Shown piece after piece: positions 17,425 to 25,361 of a stretch of DNA of 64,000 bases. This DNA comes from Erythrobacter crassostreae. Its GTDB lineage: Bacteria > Pseudomonadota > Alphaproteobacteria > Sphingomonadales > Sphingomonadaceae. The stretch is from positions 1,612,001-1,676,000 of the forward strand of contig NZ_JAGSPC010000001.1 of NCBI RefSeq assembly GCF_019204045.1, read 5' to 3'. Position numbers and translations under genes: made by a program. The notes below the pieces were generated by a model, which did not search any database, was not told the DNA's origin, and saw nothing but the letters and a program-made list of their open reading frames with translations. Position 1 is the first letter of the stretch; each line of letters starts with the position of its first letter.

Positions 17425-19368
17425 ATGGCCAAAACCCCGGCAGGCAAACCATCAAATCCGCACGGGGCCGAGCGTTTCAACGAGGAACGCGCGGCCTACA
17501 CCGTTGCGTCTGCGCAGCCGAATTTGGAGGCCGGTGTCGAGGCGATCCGTGACACGGTCAAAACGCTAAAGCCCGTCCCCGGCGTTTACCGCATGATCGA
17601 TACGCGCGGTGATGTCCTGTATGTGGGTAAGGCCCGCTCGTTAAAGGCGCGGGTGGCCAATTACACGCAAATCAATGGTCTGACGGGCCGGTTGCAGCGC
17701 ATGGTGAGCCAATGCCGCAGCATGGAGATTATCACCACCAATTCGGAGGCGGAGGCGCTGCTGCTCGAAGCGCAATTGATCAAGCGGTTTCGCCCGCCGT
17801 TCAACGTGCTGCTGCGCGATGATAAGAGCTTCCCGTTTATTCTGCTGCGATCCGACCACGCTTTCCCGCGCATTCACAAACATCGCGGCGCGCGCAAGGC
17901 GAAGGGGAATTATTACGGCCCCTTTGCGAGTGCAGGCAGCGTCAACACCACGCTCAACGCGCTGCAAAAGCTGTTCTTGCTAAGAAATTGCACCGACAGC
18001 TTCTTCAACAACCGCGACCGGCCATGCCTGCTGTACCAGATCAAGCGGTGCTCTGCTCCGTGCGTCGGTCGTGTGAGCGAGCATGACTACGAGGCGCTCG
18101 TCAAACAGGCGAAGGATTTCCTCGCTGGTAAGTCGGGGCAAGTTCAGGCGGACCTTGAACGGCAGATGGCGAAGGCTGCGGAAGACCTCGATTTCGAGAC
18201 CGCTGCTATTCTGCGGGACCGTCTGCGCGCGGCGACTTTCATCCAAGGCAGCCAAGCCATCAACGCTAGCGGCGTAGGGGACGCGGACGTGTTCGCGCTG
18301 TCTTCAAAAGGCGGGCACATCGCGGTGCAGGCGTTCTTCATTCGCGGCGGGCAAAACTGGGGGCACCGCGCATTCTTCCCCAGCCACACGAAAGACGTGG
18401 AGGAGGATCAGGTTCTCTCCAACGTCATGCTGCAGTTCTACGAAGAAGTGCCGCCGCCGAGCACAGTTCTGGTCGACCGCGAACTGCCCGAAAGCGAGCT
18501 GATCGGAGCGGCCTTGTCCGAAGTGGCCGAAAAGAAAGTGCAGCTTTCTATTCCGCAGCGCGGCGACCGGCGCAGGTTGATGGAGCAGGCCAGCCGCAAC
18601 GCAGTCGAGGCGCTGGAGCGGCGGCTGGCGGAGAGGGGCACGCGCGCGAAAATTGGCCGTGAGATGGCCGACTTCTTAGAACTCGATGCGCCGCCGGAGC
18701 GGGTCGAGGTGTACGACAACAGCCATATTCAGGGTGCAAAAGCCGTGGGCGCGATGGTGGTTGCGGGGCCGGAGGGCTTCGAGAAATCGCAATACCGCAA
18801 ATTCAATATCAAGACCGCGCAGACCAATGACGATTTCGGCATGATGCGCGAAGTGATGGAGCGCCGCTTTACCCGCGCGATGAAGGATGATCCCGACCGT
18901 GAGCGGGATGGCGTGTGGCCCGATCTTGTTCTGATCGACGGGGGCAAGGGGCAGATGAGCAGCGTGCAATCTGTGCTGGGCGAGCTGGGCATTGACGATG
19001 TGCCGGTGATCGCCATAGCCAAGGGGCCGCATCACGGGCGTGAGGGGCGCGAAGTGTTCCATTTTACCGATGGGCGCGAGAAGACGCTGCCGACCAATTC
19101 GCCGCTATTGTTCCACCTGCAAAACCTGCGCGATGAAGTGCACCGCTATGTCATCGGCGCGCACCGCGCGAAACGCAGTAAGGCAATCACCGCCAGCCCG
19201 CTGGATGAAATCCCCGGCATCGGCCCCGCGCGCAAACGCGCGCTGCTGCTGCATTTCGGCACGGCGAGCAAGGTTCGCGCTGCCGCGCTAGAAGACCTAC
19301 AACGCGCTCCCGGTGTCAGCGAAAAGGTTGCGCAGCAGGTTTATGATTTTTACCATGCAGGCGGCTGA
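17425..19368 (+). CDS. uvrC: Excinuclease ABC subunit C
   Basis: UvrC makes both incisions in nucleotide-excision repair. The 647-residue protein has a GIY-YIG nuclease domain near the start (PGVYRMI, DVLYVGKA), a UVR motif for UvrB contact (AEDLDFETAAILRDRL), a central RNase H-like endonuclease domain (VEVYDNSHIQG, LVLIDGGKGQ) and C-terminal helix-hairpin-helix repeats (IPGIGPARKRALLLHFG). The ATG at 17425 is preferred over the in-frame TTG at 17389. Its final 129 bases recur in diverged form at 20695-20823. Confidence 0.97.
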   Translation: MAKTPAGKPSNPHGAERFNEERAAYTVASAQPNLEAGVEAIRDTVKTLKPVPGVYRMIDTRGDVLYVGKARSLKARVANYTQINGLTGRLQRMVSQCRSMEIITTNSEAEALLLEAQLIKRFRPPFNVLLRDDKSFPFILLRSDHAFPRIHKHRGARKAKGNYYGPFASAGSVNTTLNALQKLFLLRNCTDSFFNNRDRPCLLYQIKRCSAPCVGRVSEHDYEALVKQAKDFLAGKSGQVQADLERQMAKAAEDLDFETAAILRDRLRAATFIQGSQAINASGVGDADVFALSSKGGHIAVQAFFIRGGQNWGHRAFFPSHTKDVEEDQVLSNVMLQFYEEVPPPSTVLVDRELPESELIGAALSEVAEKKVQLSIPQRGDRRRLMEQASRNAVEALERRLAERGTRAKIGREMADFLELDAPPERVEVYDNSHIQGAKAVGAMVVAGPEGFEKSQYRKFNIKTAQTNDDFGMMREVMERRFTRAMKDDPDRERDGVWPDLVLIDGGKGQMSSVQSVLGELGIDDVPVIAIAKGPHHGREGREVFHFTDGREKTLPTNSPLLFHLQNLRDEVHRYVIGAHRAKRSKAITASPLDEIPGIGPARKRALLLHFGTASKVRAAALEDLQRAPGVSEKVAQQVYDFYHAGG

Positions 19369-19585
19369 AAGCCCCTTGCATTAATGGCTGACTTGCAAAT
19401 TTTACATCTTTTCCCTTACTGCAAGCCGCAGTTGACAGGCGGTCACTCATACTCGACACTCATCGGTGGGATTATCGCTGAAATAAGAGAATCGACCGTT
19501 TGAGCGTGCGATGTCCAGATAGAACATCAAAGCGAGCGGTTAGATTAGGCGTAAGGTATCCCGGCGACAGTCAGGGAGTGGGAAA

Positions 19586-20641
19586 ATGTCGTTAGAATTT
19601 CAGGCAGCCGAAACCGATCCGACCAACTGGATCGGCAGTCTGGCTTACCGCAGCAAAGCTACCGCTGATTTGTCAGCGACCGAGCTTCAAGGTCTAACGT
19701 CGAATGCGCGCTTGCGAAATCGGAAGTGCGGGGTCACCGGCATGCTCATCCATCAGGATGGGCAATTCTTCCAGAAACTCGAAGGCCCACCTGCAAGCCT
19801 CAAGCATATTTGGGCGTCGATCAGTCAGGATCCGCGCCATGACGATATCGAGATGTTAAGCGAACATATCGTTCCAGCCCGCCTGTTCAGTGACTGGGAT
19901 TTATTGGTCTACAACAGCGCCAATGCCTCGCCCGCTTTCGGTGGGGAACTCGCGGAAAACAGCGGTTTGTTCTCCAAAGTGCCCAAGCTGGTCGATCTTG
20001 CGCTTGGCGGCGATGATATCGGAACCAACACATTGATCGCTTCCCTTGCCGAGAAAGGCTGGAACGGAGATGCGATCCTTGCTCAATTGATTGAGCCGAC
20101 AGCGCGGGCATTGGGCGATGCGTGGTTGGCCGATGATTGTACCGAGCTGGACCTCACCATGGGGCTAAGCATGTTGCAGCTGGCTGGCCATGCCGTTCGC
20201 CACCGGCCAACGCCAGAGGCTATACGAGAAACCAAATACAGCATCCTACTGGCCACTGCGCCCGGCGAACCGCACATGCTTGGAACATCAATGCTGGCTG
20301 ATTTGTTCACTGATGCGGGCTGGCATGTTGATATGGCATTCCCCGGAAGCGACGAGGCGCTTGCCAATCAACTGGGCGCGCAGCAGCCCGATGCGCTGGA
20401 TATCGGCATGTCAGAGGCGCTTTCCCGTGAGCACACGCTGGCCACTCTGCGTGAGACGATCCAACAAAGCCGCGAGGCTTCGCCTGACCATCTTACGGTT
20501 GTATCCGTTGGTGGCCGCATGTTCGCAGAGGCAGCCGCGACTGCGGCATCCGTTGGCGCGGATCACGCGCGCGATTCCGTAGTGGGAACAACCGTGCGGA
20601 TTGCCGAACTGATCAGACAGAAACGGCAGATTCGCCCCTAG
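19586..20641 (+). CDS. AppA-like BLUF blue-light sensor with B12-binding-like domain
   Basis: 351-residue photoreceptor. The N-terminal BLUF domain binds FAD; its key residues fall at the same numbers as in Rhodobacter AppA: Tyr21 (LAYRS), Asn45, Gln63 (FFQKLEG) and Trp104. Residues ~120-210 are helical, and ~215-340 resemble a cobalamin-binding fold, the SCHIC type in AppA, with E-x-H-x-x-G around His230 (GEPHMLG). The Cys-rich AppA tail is absent. By analogy it may relieve a PpsR-like repressor in response to light and redox, but no photosynthesis gene or ppsR is in the window. A TTGACA at 19433 is a possible -35 box. Confidence 0.9.
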   Translation: MSLEFQAAETDPTNWIGSLAYRSKATADLSATELQGLTSNARLRNRKCGVTGMLIHQDGQFFQKLEGPPASLKHIWASISQDPRHDDIEMLSEHIVPARLFSDWDLLVYNSANASPAFGGELAENSGLFSKVPKLVDLALGGDDIGTNTLIASLAEKGWNGDAILAQLIEPTARALGDAWLADDCTELDLTMGLSMLQLAGHAVRHRPTPEAIRETKYSILLATAPGEPHMLGTSMLADLFTDAGWHVDMAFPGSDEALANQLGAQQPDALDIGMSEALSREHTLATLRETIQQSREASPDHLTVVSVGGRMFAEAAATAASVGADHARDSVVGTTVRIAELIRQKRQIRP

Positions 20642-20694
20642 TGGAAGGCTCGATTTTGGCAGGAGGGCTAGGTTTTCTTGCGCCGCGATGACCT

Positions 20695-20823
20695 GCGCTG
20701 CTGCTGCATTTCGCAACGGCGAGCAAAGTGTGCGCGGCGGCGCTAGAGGATTTGCAGCGAGCGCCGGGTGTGAGCGAGAAAGTGGCGCAGCAGGTCTATG
20801 ATTTTTACCATGCTGGGGGGTGA
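20695..20823 (+). pseudogene. Displaced second copy of the uvrC 3' end
   Basis: These 129 bases align without gaps to the last 129 bases of uvrC (19240-19368), stop codon included. I count 23 mismatches (82% identity), of which only three bases change two residues, leaving 40 of 42 amino acids identical. The first 19 bases are identical. The copy has no start of its own and is preceded by unrelated DNA. The dominance of synonymous change indicates descent from a functional, related uvrC allele rather than long decay in place. Confidence 0.93.
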
Positions 20824-20867
20824 GGAGGAGATTTGGTTTCGCTCGAAATTTGCTCTAGAAAATAGAT

Positions 20868-22304
20868 ATGCCAAAACGCAATTTAAGAAACCCGGTTCTA
20901 TTCAGTAGTCATTTTGGGATTGATCCCGACAAACTAGCTTCGGCAGGACTGCTCGACCCTATTCTTAATAGCGACACCCAACTTTTTATTGATCCACTAT
21001 TAGTACGGAAATCCGACAATAAGCATATCCGTAAGTCAGGGAAAGACGAGCTTTATCATTCCCTAGGTAAGGTGGTACGATTATTGACCATCTCGAAGGA
21101 TGAGGGGGACGCTGCTTGGATAGGAGCATTCGAAGCACTGGATCTACGTGAGCGGCCAGAAACCGGATTAGGATACGGGTCTTCAAGTCGAAGTGGTAGC
21201 TCGCGTCCGCCGGAGCTACGCCACGCGATTTTGAGGACAATCAAAGAAATTATCAGTCTGGGTGTCAATGACCTAGATATGATCCCGTTCATGCCAGCGT
21301 TCCAAGACGACGTAGGAGCTGATACCCTTAGTGACCTAGCAACAAATGCTATGTTGCCGACGCTTTCCAAGCTCACCGAGAAATTTTCTAAGAAGCATGA
21401 TCTAGCAGCTCGTAATTGGGGAGCGAGGTACGGAAAGAGGAAGCTACCAGCAAACCCATTTGACGACAGATATCCCATCATTTCGGTCCCTCGCGATTTA
21501 TTGCGGGAGCTGCCTATCGCTACAGATTGGTCGGACGTCAAACGAGTGATTTCTACAAATCGAGAGCTTCGCGAGAACATCAATTTGATGTTCGGCAATA
21601 TAGCAAAGGTAACTGTCTCGCAGCGCAAGGCTGCGCTCAAGAAGGCAGCTCTACAATCTGATGAGTTGTTACAGAAACTGATATCAGCGGTCGCCGCAGC
21701 AGCCGATAGTTACGACGAAAAAGCGGATCTCGATGGCATATTTATTTTCCGCCAGCTCCTAAACTCAAACCACAAAGCCTTCAGAAATCTAATTTCTGCT
21801 CCGAAGGGTACGGACAAATCTGACCTTATGTCTGTGGTTCTGGCGATCATCACGGTTTTTCAGGACCTCATCGAAAAAAATGACCTTTGGAAATTGCTTT
21901 GGCATTGTGATCGCCCGCGGAAAGAACGTGCGGCCCAATTGGTGTTCTTTGGGATTGCCAAAATTCTATGTGCCGCGAACAACATCGATATCAATCCGGA
22001 ATCTAACAGTGGCGGGGGTCCCGTAGACTTTGCTTTCTCGCGAGGCGCAAAAGAGAAGCTTGTGGTGGAAATTAAGCTATCGAAAGGTCAGGTGGTCGCT
22101 GGCTATCGGAGGCAATTAGAACGCTATAAAGCCGCCGCTGGCACAAATCTGGCTGTTATGCTCATCATAGATGTGGGTGGAATCGGGCGAAAGCTACGCG
22201 ATATCGAACATTTGGCCGAAAAGGCTCGTGAGAGTGGCGATAGAGCCTCAGAGATATTTGTTGTGGATGCTAAGCCACAAAGGAGTGCGAGTAAGCTACG
22301 GTAA
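20868..22304 (+). CDS. PD-(D/E)XK nuclease-like protein, possible defence gene
   Basis: 478-residue protein with a C-terminal RecB/Cas4-like nuclease core: Asp387 in GGGPVDFAF, Glu401-x-Lys403 in VVEIKLS, and a Q-x3-Y motif at 416-420 (QLERY). The N-terminal ~370 residues begin NPVLFSSHFGIDPDKL and contain LFIDPLLV; I recall similar stand-alone proteins but can give no function. Base composition is clearly lower in GC (24/60 at 21001-21060; 26/60 at 21781-21840) than neighbours, suggesting transfer. It starts 44 bases after the displaced uvrC tail. Possible roles are phage restriction or DNA processing; no partner methylase or helicase is adjacent. Confidence 0.8.
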   Translation: MPKRNLRNPVLFSSHFGIDPDKLASAGLLDPILNSDTQLFIDPLLVRKSDNKHIRKSGKDELYHSLGKVVRLLTISKDEGDAAWIGAFEALDLRERPETGLGYGSSSRSGSSRPPELRHAILRTIKEIISLGVNDLDMIPFMPAFQDDVGADTLSDLATNAMLPTLSKLTEKFSKKHDLAARNWGARYGKRKLPANPFDDRYPIISVPRDLLRELPIATDWSDVKRVISTNRELRENINLMFGNIAKVTVSQRKAALKKAALQSDELLQKLISAVAAAADSYDEKADLDGIFIFRQLLNSNHKAFRNLISAPKGTDKSDLMSVVLAIITVFQDLIEKNDLWKLLWHCDRPRKERAAQLVFFGIAKILCAANNIDINPESNSGGGPVDFAFSRGAKEKLVVEIKLSKGQVVAGYRRQLERYKAAAGTNLAVMLIIDVGGIGRKLRDIEHLAEKARESGDRASEIFVVDAKPQRSASKLR

Positions 22305-22357
22305 TCAGCCGCTGTCCACCCTTTCCTACACCTCCCATCCGTGCCTTAATCTTGCGG

Positions 22358-22840
22358 ATGCCCGCCCGCATTCCTCCACTTAAGCTCCCGCCATTTCACG
22401 CCGTTCAAACCCGCGCTCGCGCCGATGGGTGAGTGCCTATGCTTCAGGCGCGCTTTATTGGCTATCTGGCGCAGATCCGCTCGGTCTCGGATGCGGCGCT
22501 GGCTGTCGGCATGGCGCGGGAAGGCGCGTATCGGCTGCGGGGCCGCGACGGGGCGGAGGGTTTTGCTTCCGTTTGGGATATGGCGCTGGCGCGGCGGGAT
22601 ACGGGGGAGGGGCTTGCGCAGTTGGCTGCGGCGCGGCTGCGCGCTTTGGAGGCGCTCGCGCCTTTGCGAAAAGTCACACATGCGCAGCTTGATTGGCGGA
22701 TCGAAAGCGGCAAATTTCAGGTTGTTCTGAAACGCGGGCGGTTCGATAGTGTGCTCCATTCCCCTGATAATAATGCGCTTTTGTGCGCGATGCGGCGGGC
22801 GGGGATGGTTGATCTCAGCGCGATGCGGATGCCGAAATGA
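22358..22840 (+). pseudogene. Helix-turn-helix protein gene interrupted by an in-frame TGA
   Basis: An open frame from ATG 22358 reads ...FHAVQTRARADG, hits TGA at 22430-22432, then continues VPMLQARFIGYLAQ and an HTH-like region (SVSDAALAVGMAREGAYRLR, GAEGFASVWDMAL). Sphingomonad proteins I recall of this type read FHAV..R..DGW(T/V)P in this place, so the TGA replaces a conserved Trp codon (TGG to TGA). Translation could restart at GTG 22433 or ATG 22439, giving a 133-residue protein that keeps the HTH. The rest of the frame is intact to 22840, so the lesion looks recent. Confidence 0.65.
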
Positions 22841-22885
22841 GCGAGCGCCTCTTCATCCGCGACCCCGTTTCGTGTCAAGCAAACC

Positions 22886-22907
22886 CTTGCCAAGACACTT
22901 GCCAAGA
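22886..22907 (+). repeat. Short tandem direct repeat upstream of the AbgT gene
   Basis: CTTGCCAAGA occurs at 22886 and again at 22898, a 12-base period, ~75 bases upstream of the transporter start. It could be a regulator site, but the evidence is weak. Confidence 0.3.
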
Positions 22908-22982
22908 GAAGCGCGGTCTTTATCGGTCTGTGTTCATCTTTGCCCGATTATTGCGGGCCATCCCAACTGACCGGAGCAATCC

Positions 22983-24587
22983 ATGAGCGAGCTTCCCGCC
23001 ACGACCGACGAACACACGCAGGTTAAGCGCAACGCCTTTACCCGCTTCCTTGACGGGGTGGAGTGGCTCGGAAATCTGTTGCCGCATCCGGTGACTTTGT
23101 TTGCACTGCTGGCGGCCGGTATCGTTTTGCTGTCCGGTCTGCTCGGCTGGATGGGCGTTGCGGTTGAGGACCCAAGACCGCTTGGCGCAAAGGGGGTGGC
23201 CGAAGACGGCATGATCCGCGCGATCAGCCTGATGGATGGTGACGGGGTGCGGCGTATCTTCACCGGCCTTGTCGACAATTTCACCGGTTTTGCCCCGCTG
23301 GGCGTGGTGCTGGTCGCTATGCTGGGCGTGGGTGTGGCCGAGAAATCCGGACTGCTCTCTGCCGCCGTGCGCGCCATGGTGCTGGGTGCGCCAAAGCATC
23401 TGGTGACGGTCGCGATTGTGTTTGCCGGTATCATTTCGAACACCGCATCCGAGGTTGGCTATGTGGTGTTGATCCCGCTGGCTGGCGCGATTTTCTATGC
23501 GTTGGGCCGTCATCCGCTCGCCGGTATGGCGGCGGCATTTGCCGGTGTATCGGGCGGCTACAGCGCGAACTTACTGATCGGTACAATCGACCCGCTGCTT
23601 GCCGGTATTACGCAGGAAGCCGCCCGCTTGATCGATCCGGAATACACGGTTGTCGCGACTGCGAACTGGTATTTCATGGTCGCATCGACATTTCTGATCA
23701 CGATCATCGGTTCGCTGGTGACGATCTATATCGTTGAGCCAAAGCTGGGCGCCTATAATTCCGAGGATGCCGACCCCACCATTCTGGATGACCGGATGAT
23801 GGACGAGGTTTCACCGGTGGAACGCAAAGGGCTCCGCTGGGCGGGTATCGCCTTGCTGGGTGTGTTGGCGTTTATGGCGCTGACGCTGGTCCCCGAATGG
23901 GGTATTTTGCGCAATCCTGAGAGCGGTGACCGGATCGACAGCCCGTTTTTTGACGGGTTTGTGGTCTGGATCCTGATCTTCTTTGTCACGCTCGGCTATG
24001 CCTATGGACGCGTGGTGGGCACGATGAAGACCGACCGCGATGTGATTGACGCCATGGCGGCGGCTTTGTCCTCGCTCGGACTCTATATTGTGCTGGTGTT
24101 TTTCGCCGCGCAATTCGTAGCGTTTTTCGGCTGGACCAATCTGGGCGCGATTACGGCGGTGACGGGGGCAAACTTCCTTGTCGAAACTGGCATGACCGGC
24201 CCGGCGGTGTTTTTCCTGTTCATCCTACTATGCGCTGTGATCAACCTGTCGCTGGGTTCTGCCAGCGCGCAATGGGCAGTGACCGCGCCGATATTCGTGC
24301 CGATGCTGATGCTGATCGGATACTCGCCTGAGGCCATTCAGGCAGCCTACCGGATCGGGGACAGCACAACCAACATCATCACGCCAATGATGAGCTATTT
24401 CGGGCTGATCCTCGCCTGGGCGACGCGGTATGACAAGAATCTGGGCGTCGGCACGCTGATCGCGATGATGCTGCCATACTCGATGTTCTTTATGTTTTTC
24501 TGGTCGATATTCTTCTATCTGTGGACATTCGTGCTGGGCATTCCGGTTGGGCCGGGTTCACCCACATATTACACGATGCCGGGATAG
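22983..24587 (+). CDS. AbgT family transporter
   Basis: 534-residue inner-membrane transporter of the AbgT family (E. coli AbgT imports p-aminobenzoyl-glutamate; others export sulfonamides). About a dozen hydrophobic segments are visible, starting LPHPVTLFALLAAGIVLLSGLLG. Re-entrant motifs include SNTASEVGYVVLIPLAGAIF and GDSTTNIITPMMSYF, characteristic of the family. The start follows GGAG. It stands alone, converging on sodB with a strong terminator between. Confidence 0.93.
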   Translation: MSELPATTDEHTQVKRNAFTRFLDGVEWLGNLLPHPVTLFALLAAGIVLLSGLLGWMGVAVEDPRPLGAKGVAEDGMIRAISLMDGDGVRRIFTGLVDNFTGFAPLGVVLVAMLGVGVAEKSGLLSAAVRAMVLGAPKHLVTVAIVFAGIISNTASEVGYVVLIPLAGAIFYALGRHPLAGMAAAFAGVSGGYSANLLIGTIDPLLAGITQEAARLIDPEYTVVATANWYFMVASTFLITIIGSLVTIYIVEPKLGAYNSEDADPTILDDRMMDEVSPVERKGLRWAGIALLGVLAFMALTLVPEWGILRNPESGDRIDSPFFDGFVVWILIFFVTLGYAYGRVVGTMKTDRDVIDAMAAALSSLGLYIVLVFFAAQFVAFFGWTNLGAITAVTGANFLVETGMTGPAVFFLFILLCAVINLSLGSASAQWAVTAPIFVPMLMLIGYSPEAIQAAYRIGDSTTNIITPMMSYFGLILAWATRYDKNLGVGTLIAMMLPYSMFFMFFWSIFFYLWTFVLGIPVGPGSPTYYTMPG

Positions 24588-24600
24588 TTTGTCGGCACAG

Positions 24601-24637
24601 AAAAGCCCGGCCTGTTTTAACAGCAGACCGGGCTTTT
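24601..24637. terminator. Bidirectional rho-independent terminator
   Basis: AAAAGCCCGG (24601-24610) pairs with CCGGGCTTTT (24628-24637), and CTG/CAG can extend the pairing in the loop. It has T-runs on either strand and serves the convergent AbgT and sodB genes. Confidence 0.9.
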
Positions 24638-24660
24638 GAAGCTTTTAAATAAGCCGGTTG

Positions 24661-25272
24661 TTACGCCGGATATGTCCAAGTCGAACCGCGGGCGAGGTTT
24701 TCGCTGGCGAAGGCCCAGTTGAGCTTGTGATCAACAACCGCGTCCAGATAAGCTGGGCGTTTGTTCTGGTGATCAAGGTAATAGGCGTGTTCCCATACGT
24801 CGATCGTCAGGAGCGGGTTGAAACCGCTGTCGGCAAGAGTGTCACCATCGTGGGTTTCTTCGATCGAAAGCGTGCCGTCTTTCTCAGCGAGCCAGACCCA
24901 GCCGCTTGCAAAGTGACCGGCACCGCGATCCTTGAGCTGCTTCTTAAGCTCATCGACTGAGCCAAATGCAGCGTCGATCTTCGCTTTGAGATCGTCGGAA
25001 GGAGCGCTTTCTTCTGCGGCCATTGAATGCCAGTAGAATGCGTGGTTCCAGCTTTGCGCAGCGTTGTTGAACAGTCCCTGATTGCTCCCACGAGCGGCGG
25101 CCACGATGTCTTCCATTGACTTGTCCGCGTGATCGGTGCCGTCAATCGCAGCGTTCATCTTGTCGATGTAGGCCTGATGGTGCTTTCCATAGTGGAACGA
25201 CAGCGTGTTTGCCGAAACGGCCGGTTCAAGTGCGGTATCGGGATAGGGCAGGTTGATCAGTGTGAATGCCAT
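24661..25272 (-). CDS. sodB: Superoxide dismutase (Fe/Mn family, Fe-type)
   Basis: Cytoplasmic superoxide dismutase of 203 residues. Metal ligands are His27 (SFHYGKHHQAY), His77 (NHAFYWHS), Asp158 and His162 (DVWEHAYYLDHQNKRPAYL). Features such as the FNNAAQSWNHAFYW segment favour an iron enzyme. The ATG at 25272 follows AGAGAGG with 7-base spacing, rejecting an upstream in-frame start at 25314. Confidence 0.97.
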   Translation of the reverse strand: MAFTLINLPYPDTALEPAVSANTLSFHYGKHHQAYIDKMNAAIDGTDHADKSMEDIVAAARGSNQGLFNNAAQSWNHAFYWHSMAAEESAPSDDLKAKIDAAFGSVDELKKQLKDRGAGHFASGWVWLAEKDGTLSIEETHDGDTLADSGFNPLLTIDVWEHAYYLDHQNKRPAYLDAVVDHKLNWAFASENLARGSTWTYPA

Positions 25273-25361
25273 TTTTGGGCCTCTCTGTTTGGAAAATGTA
25301 TCTTGCCTAAGCAACGCGCCGCCGCGCTAAAAGTTTCGAGATTGTCTGGCAATCCCTGGCG

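Noticed and set aside
20642-22840. Integrase or transposase explaining the uvrC duplication
   Set aside because: None of the frames encodes a recombinase motif, and no terminal inverted repeats were found.
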